A stretch of 6,643 nucleotides of DNA. Origin: an uncultured Ruminococcus sp. Its GTDB lineage: Bacteria > Bacillota > Clostridia > Oscillospirales > Acutalibacteraceae. Below are positions 5,523-6,643 of this stretch, piece after piece. The notes under the pieces were generated by a model, which searched no databases, was not told the DNA's origin, and saw only the letters and a list, made by a program, of their open reading frames with translations. Numbering within the stretch: the first letter of the stretch is position 1; every line of letters begins with the position of its first letter. Position numbers and translations under genes: made by a program. The stretch lies in contig CACYBZ010000315.1 of NCBI GenBank assembly GCA_902772795.1, positions 1 through 6,643 on the forward strand, in the 5' to 3' direction.

Positions 5523-6485
5523 ATGAAAAAAAATATCAATATTACTGCCCTTATTGTTATTTGTACTGTATGTTTTCTTGGCGGATTTCTCATTATTTTC
5601 TTCTCCGGCAGTCTTTTGATAAAAAATATTCCTTCTGCCCAGAAGAACACAACAGAAAGTACGTCTGCGAAAAAAAAAGCCGCAACAACAGAAGTGTCAA
5701 CAAACGACACCTCCCACCCCTTACAGAATGCTTCTTCCCCTGTCGCAACAGAAAATAAAGATACTTCTGAAATTTCTTCGACAATTCCTGAACCCACACA
5801 ACCGCCCGCCGAAACCACCCTTGTACAGCCACAACTTTTAGTAGATACATTACAAAACTATAAGAATTATACTACGAATAATCTGAATAACATCATTGAT
5901 GAAAATGGCAAAAGCCACAACTGTCAGCAGATTATTCTTGTCAATAGCACAGGAAATATGGCGGATATCTCTTTTTTTGAGAAAAAGGAAAACAATCTCT
6001 GGCAACAAAACACTGAACTGGATACAACAGGATTTGTGGGACAGTTGGGAGTAAGCGAACATTCTTATGAAGGCAGTATACAAACACCTGCGGGACTGTT
6101 CAGCATAGGTAAAGCCTTCTATCTATATGATGTTCCTAAAACGGATCTGGATAAATTTCAAATTACAGAAACCACAGAATGGGTAGATGACCCCACTTCC
6201 GGATATTATAATCAGTTAGTCGACTCTTCGCAGATTTCTTCCTCCAACTGGACAAGCTCTGAAAAAATGTATTTCATTCCTTCTTATAAGTACGGATTCG
6301 TCATTAATTACAATATGGGAACAAACAAATACTGGGAGGAAGACGGTAAAGGAAAAGGTTCTGCCATTTTCTTCCATTGTTCAGAAACGCCCACACTAGG
6401 TTGCGTAGGTGTTTCTGAAGAAAAAATGCTGGATTATCTTGCTGTACTTGACGAGAAAAAAAATCCCTATATTCTGATACAGTAG
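5523..6485 (+). CDS. Membrane-anchored YkuD-type L,D-transpeptidase family protein
   Basis: A 320-residue protein with a lysine-bearing N-terminus and one hydrophobic segment (about 8-33). No lipobox or clear signal-peptidase site is seen, so it is probably an uncleaved anchor with the rest outside. A Ser/Thr/Pro/Lys-rich linker (about 38-102) leads to a YkuD-type domain (about 135-320) of the COG3786 kind: VGQLGVSEHSYEGSIQTPAG (172-191), WVDDPTSGYYNQLVD (220-234), YGFVINYN (257-264), then GSAIFFHC...PTLGCVGV with probable catalytic H285 and C294. Such enzymes make 3-3 peptidoglycan cross-links or exchange the terminal residue of the stem peptide. The domain is clearly paralogous to the C-terminus of the upstream kinase (shared YEG..TP.G, YNQ and KNPYI at the end) and is closer to the family pattern. 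ATG 5523 lies 6 nt after the kinase stop and 9 nt after GGAG (5510-5513), so the two are probably coupled. Exact reaction and donor are unknown. Confidence 0.85.
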   Translation: MKKNINITALIVICTVCFLGGFLIIFFSGSLLIKNIPSAQKNTTESTSAKKKAATTEVSTNDTSHPLQNASSPVATENKDTSEISSTIPEPTQPPAETTLVQPQLLVDTLQNYKNYTTNNLNNIIDENGKSHNCQQIILVNSTGNMADISFFEKKENNLWQQNTELDTTGFVGQLGVSEHSYEGSIQTPAGLFSIGKAFYLYDVPKTDLDKFQITETTEWVDDPTSGYYNQLVDSSQISSSNWTSSEKMYFIPSYKYGFVINYNMGTNKYWEEDGKGKGSAIFFHCSETPTLGCVGVSEEKMLDYLAVLDEKKNPYILIQ

Positions 6486-6563
6486 TCATAACAGGTAAGC
6501 CCCCTAACAATTCCACAGGACTTCGCCCCATGTGACCATACCCAAAACTTTTCAAGGCTCACT

Positions 6564-6578
6564 GCTCACTTCGTTCGG
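6564..6578 (-). repeat. Inverted copy of the left-end intergenic repeat core
   Basis: GCTCACTTCGTTCGG is the exact reverse complement of positions 7-21. A partial direct duplication (GCTCACT at 6557-6563 and again at 6564-6570) precedes it on the plus strand, and AAAACTTTT at 6544-6552 resembles, inverted, the AAAAGTTTTT beside the left copy at 25-34. So the similarity reaches beyond the 15-bp core. The stretch 6486-6593 otherwise holds no gene that I can support. Confidence 0.5.
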
Positions 6579-6593
6579 CACATCAAAAGGGGT

Positions 6594-6635
6594 AAAAAAT
6601 TCGGACAATGCCGTTTTGCATTGTCCGAATTTTTT
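6594..6635. terminator. Strong rho-independent terminator of the kinase operon, bidirectional in form
   Basis: A perfect 18-bp inverted repeat (6594-6611 pairing with 6618-6635, core TTCGGACAATGC) around the 6-nt loop CGTTTT. Its 3' arm runs into a T-run on the plus strand, and the 5' arm starts with six A, giving the same form on the minus strand. It lies about 110 nt after the stop of the YkuD-type gene and could also end a convergent gene beyond the window. Confidence 0.9.
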
Positions 6636-6643
6636 CTTTACAG

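Noticed and set aside
3264..6485. Kinase operon as a phage-defence or toxin-type system
   Set aside because: PASTA-like and YkuD-type ectodomains with a membrane anchor point to cell-wall signalling; no nuclease, effector, integrase or other defence gene is in the window.

Overview
The window looks like chromosome of a low-to-moderate GC Gram-positive anaerobe of class Clostridia, most likely a Ruminococcaceae/Oscillospiraceae (Ruminococcus-type) genome. The reasons are canonical TTGACA/TATAAT-type promoters, strong Shine-Dalgarno sites, the sequence character of the housekeeping proteins, an eukaryotic-like Ser/Thr kinase of the Clostridia type, and AT-rich intergenic repeats. The genus is inferred from protein style, not shown directly.

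Left half (about 100-3132, minus strand): a compact housekeeping operon read right to left. It runs from a TTGAAA-17-TATAAT promoter through trmN (tRNA1Val A37 N6-methyltransferase), rsmI (16S rRNA C1402 2'-O-methyltransferase) and folC (folylpolyglutamate/dihydrofolate synthase) to a hairpin plus U-tract terminator. The genes are 1 nt apart (trmN/rsmI) and overlapping (rsmI/folC), so translational coupling is likely. Start codons are non-ATG for trmN (GTG, with a TTG alternative) and rsmI (TTG), and folC probably starts at an internal ATG.

Centre: a divergent intergenic region of about 190 bp holds back-to-back sigma-A-type promoters and, between them, a 22-nt imperfect palindrome that could be an operator.

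Right half (3197-6635, plus strand): a two-gene cell-envelope operon. The first gene encodes an unusual 750-residue fusion: intact cytoplasmic Ser/Thr kinase, a low-complexity juxtamembrane linker of ten YTPNN-type repeats (a 15-bp minisatellite in the DNA), one transmembrane helix, one PASTA-like domain and a C-terminal YkuD-type (COG3786-like) L,D-transpeptidase-like domain. Six nucleotides later comes a 320-residue membrane-anchored protein whose ectodomain is a paralogous, more canonical YkuD-type domain. A perfect 18-bp hairpin with a T-run ends the operon. The simplest reading is a module joining peptidoglycan sensing, Ser/Thr phosphorylation and 3-3 cross-linking (or a related YkuD reaction) at the membrane. 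The architecture is read from the sequence; the function is inferred.

Both window ends carry inverted copies of a 15-bp intergenic repeat core (positions 7-21 and 6564-6578). No RNA genes, CRISPR arrays, insertion sequences or prophage genes were recognised.
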